Below, in pieces: positions 62,630 to 64,000 of a stretch of DNA of 64,000 bases. Each line of letters opens with the position of its first letter. Position 1 is the first letter of the stretch. A model generated the notes under the pieces. That model was not told the DNA's origin, ran no database searches, and saw nothing but the letters and a program-made list of their open reading frames with translations. The stretch is from an uncultured Muribaculaceae bacterium (GTDB lineage: Bacteria > Bacteroidota > Bacteroidia > Bacteroidales > Muribaculaceae), in contig CAJTPK010000001.1 in NCBI GenBank assembly GCA_910578075.1, positions 175,867-239,866 of the forward strand, given 5' to 3'. The position numbers were made by a program, and so were the translations under genes.

Positions 62630-63991
62630 TTACTGTTTTCCACATTTATTTACATCCCAGGCACCGCCTTCACCAAACACTTTACCGACAAGCTCATCAT
62701 AGAAACATCCACGTTTTGCGAGATCAAGCATATTTATTCTCCAACGCATCAGCTGGACAAAATCAGTCAGATAACGCATCTGGGAGCGCGTCACACCGAT
62801 ATCCTCAGGATCCGTAGGCGCACCTGCAATCCTGAACATCTCTCTCATTTTATCAAAACTGTACACCTGTTTACGAAGTCTCTCTCGAAGTTCCGGCCAA
62901 TTATTCTTAATTTTTGTAAGCTGAGTTCTTACAGTCTCCTTATCATTATACTTCTTTGTTATTTCAGTATAACCAAGTTCAGGAATAGGAAAATCCTTAA
63001 AAATAAGACGCGCCCTCTCCTGTTCATCTTCAAGACTCGGCCACTCATCAACGCATCTATCCACATCAAGTTGCGTCAGATCCATCTTTAACAACTCATC
63101 GAAAAATGCACAGGTGGTCAACGTTCCGACACCTACCTGGAAACCATGAGATTGAAGTTTTCCTCTAAAAGTATGTCCTGTCATATCGAGCCAATGGCTA
63201 TATAGGTGCTCTGCGCAAGATGCAGGACGACTCGAATGTGCTACCTGCATCGCAATACCACTGAGAGTTAATCCGGCAAACAAGACTCCGATTGCACCGG
63301 GATCTCCCGAAGCTATACCTTCCGGATCCGAAATCATTTCCGGCAATATCTCATAAAGTATCTTCCATGCATCATCATTAATTGGTTCAGTTCCGAACAA
63401 ATCGGCAATCATCCATTCTCCTCCGGCAGGGATTTTTGCTGCAAGATCCGCATATCCTGCTGCAGTCATCTCCTTGGGTGCGGAAGCAAGCACTATTGTA
63501 TCTGCAAGTATCACCTTAGGGGCATGACATTCTATATTTACTTTCGCACCGTCAACTGTCACAGCCGAACCAGATGAGGAATATCCATCAACCGAAGCTG
63601 CGGTGGCAATCACCATATACGGCACTTCTGCCTTAAAAGCTGCAAGTTTACATAGGTCATTTATCACACCTGAGCCAACAGCAACCGGAATAATATTCTT
63701 TTCAGTCATCCTCTGAAGAATCTCCTCTGAATAAACTGCGTCAGCATGAAATTCATCCATCTCAAAGATGAAACTGTCACATTCAACACCACCCTCTTTC
63801 ATAAAATTGAATACGCGCTCACCGGCAGCTCTCCATGTATTCTTGTCGGCTACAATCAAAGCTTTGCAATCTGGAAAATTTGTTTTGAATAATTCCGGAG
63901 CGAGGTGCAAGACGTTCTCACCAAACTTGAAAACTTTCGTGTCGCTTGCAAGCGCAAGCGCATCCTCAATACGTGCATTAAAGTCGATCAT
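62630..63991 (-). CDS. sn-glycerol-1-phosphate dehydrogenase (EgsA/AraM-like)
   Basis: A 453-residue protein of the iron-containing-alcohol-dehydrogenase-like group, EgsA/AraM branch. The NAD-binding part has IIPVAVGSGVINDLCKLAAF and MVIATAASVDGYSSSGSAVT. Metal-binding elements lie in DLAAKIPAGGEWMIADLFG and SSRPASCAEHLYSHWLD, with later H in QSHGFQVGVGT. The enzyme reduces dihydroxyacetone phosphate to sn-glycerol-1-phosphate, the stereoisomer of archaeal lipids. The C-terminal extension (about 80 residues beyond the usual end) is typical of the Bacteroidales form. The transporter gene follows directly. Promoter lies outside the window. Confidence 0.88.
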   Translation of the reverse strand: MIDFNARIEDALALASDTKVFKFGENVLHLAPELFKTNFPDCKALIVADKNTWRAAGERVFNFMKEGGVECDSFIFEMDEFHADAVYSEEILQRMTEKNIIPVAVGSGVINDLCKLAAFKAEVPYMVIATAASVDGYSSSGSAVTVDGAKVNIECHAPKVILADTIVLASAPKEMTAAGYADLAAKIPAGGEWMIADLFGTEPINDDAWKILYEILPEMISDPEGIASGDPGAIGVLFAGLTLSGIAMQVAHSSRPASCAEHLYSHWLDMTGHTFRGKLQSHGFQVGVGTLTTCAFFDELLKMDLTQLDVDRCVDEWPSLEDEQERARLIFKDFPIPELGYTEITKKYNDKETVRTQLTKIKNNWPELRERLRKQVYSFDKMREMFRIAGAPTDPEDIGVTRSQMRYLTDFVQLMRWRINMLDLAKRGCFYDELVGKVFGEGGAWDVNKCGKQ

Positions 63992-64000
63992 GAGTATATT

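Overview
The window comes from a Bacteroidota genome, most likely order Bacteroidales and plausibly Muribaculaceae or a close relative. This rests on the giant type IX secretion translocon gene sprA, fimbrillin-type lipoproteins, BspA-like leucine-rich repeat surface proteins, an M64-type metallopeptidase, TonB-receptor-like barrel proteins, the mreBCD-mrdA-rodA order, a fused FeoA-FeoB, and many promoters of the Bacteroidetes form TTTG-N19/20-TAnnTTTG. Family names were assigned by reading the translations; no database was searched. I saw no rRNA, tRNA, CRISPR array or intact insertion sequence.

Layout. 0-8.6 kb is accessory. Two outer-membrane barrel genes (69-2378 minus, 6569-8614 plus) flank a two-component system (4279-6374 minus). 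Between them lies a scrap yard: a broken Abi-family gene, a truncated lipoprotein, a headless gene fragment, a decayed radical-SAM activase stub and a small membrane protein. A 22-bp-period direct repeat in front of the 6569 gene is a good candidate operator for the response regulator. 8.6-18.3 kb holds ruvA-sprA-transporter on the minus strand. 18.4-22.2 kb holds recR, a GNAT acetyltransferase, rsfS and ftsH. 22.4-26.5 kb has three exported-protein genes. The first is interrupted by an in-frame amber codon, the second carries Trp-rich hexapeptide repeats, and the third is a FadL/OmpP1-like barrel.

26.6-37.4 kb is the most interesting region. Eight closely packed plus-strand genes follow a single consensus promoter. 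They encode a fimbrillin lipoprotein, a 1191-residue lipoprotein joining a fimbrillin-like head, BspA-type repeats, a BACON-like segment and an M64-type peptidase, another fimbrillin lipoprotein, an NTF2-like membrane-anchored protein, an exported protein with a probable barrel end, an FN3/BspA lipoprotein, a membrane-anchored eukaryotic-type Ser/Thr kinase, and a protein with a LKRLWGY-type helical domain. I read this as a surface adhesin/protease module encoded with its own kinase signalling parts; the joint function is inference.

37.4-64 kb is mostly housekeeping. It contains folE, a SPOR protein and tpiA (minus), uvrB, a YgiQ-type radical SAM enzyme and an S9 peptidase (plus), feoAB (plus), clpC (minus), gyrA with a TPR protein (plus), the cell-shape operon mreB-mreC-mreD-mrdA-rodA (plus), and a glycerol-phosphate pair (OPA-type transporter and sn-glycerol-1-phosphate dehydrogenase, minus). 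Convergent gene pairs are separated by strong bidirectional hairpin terminators.
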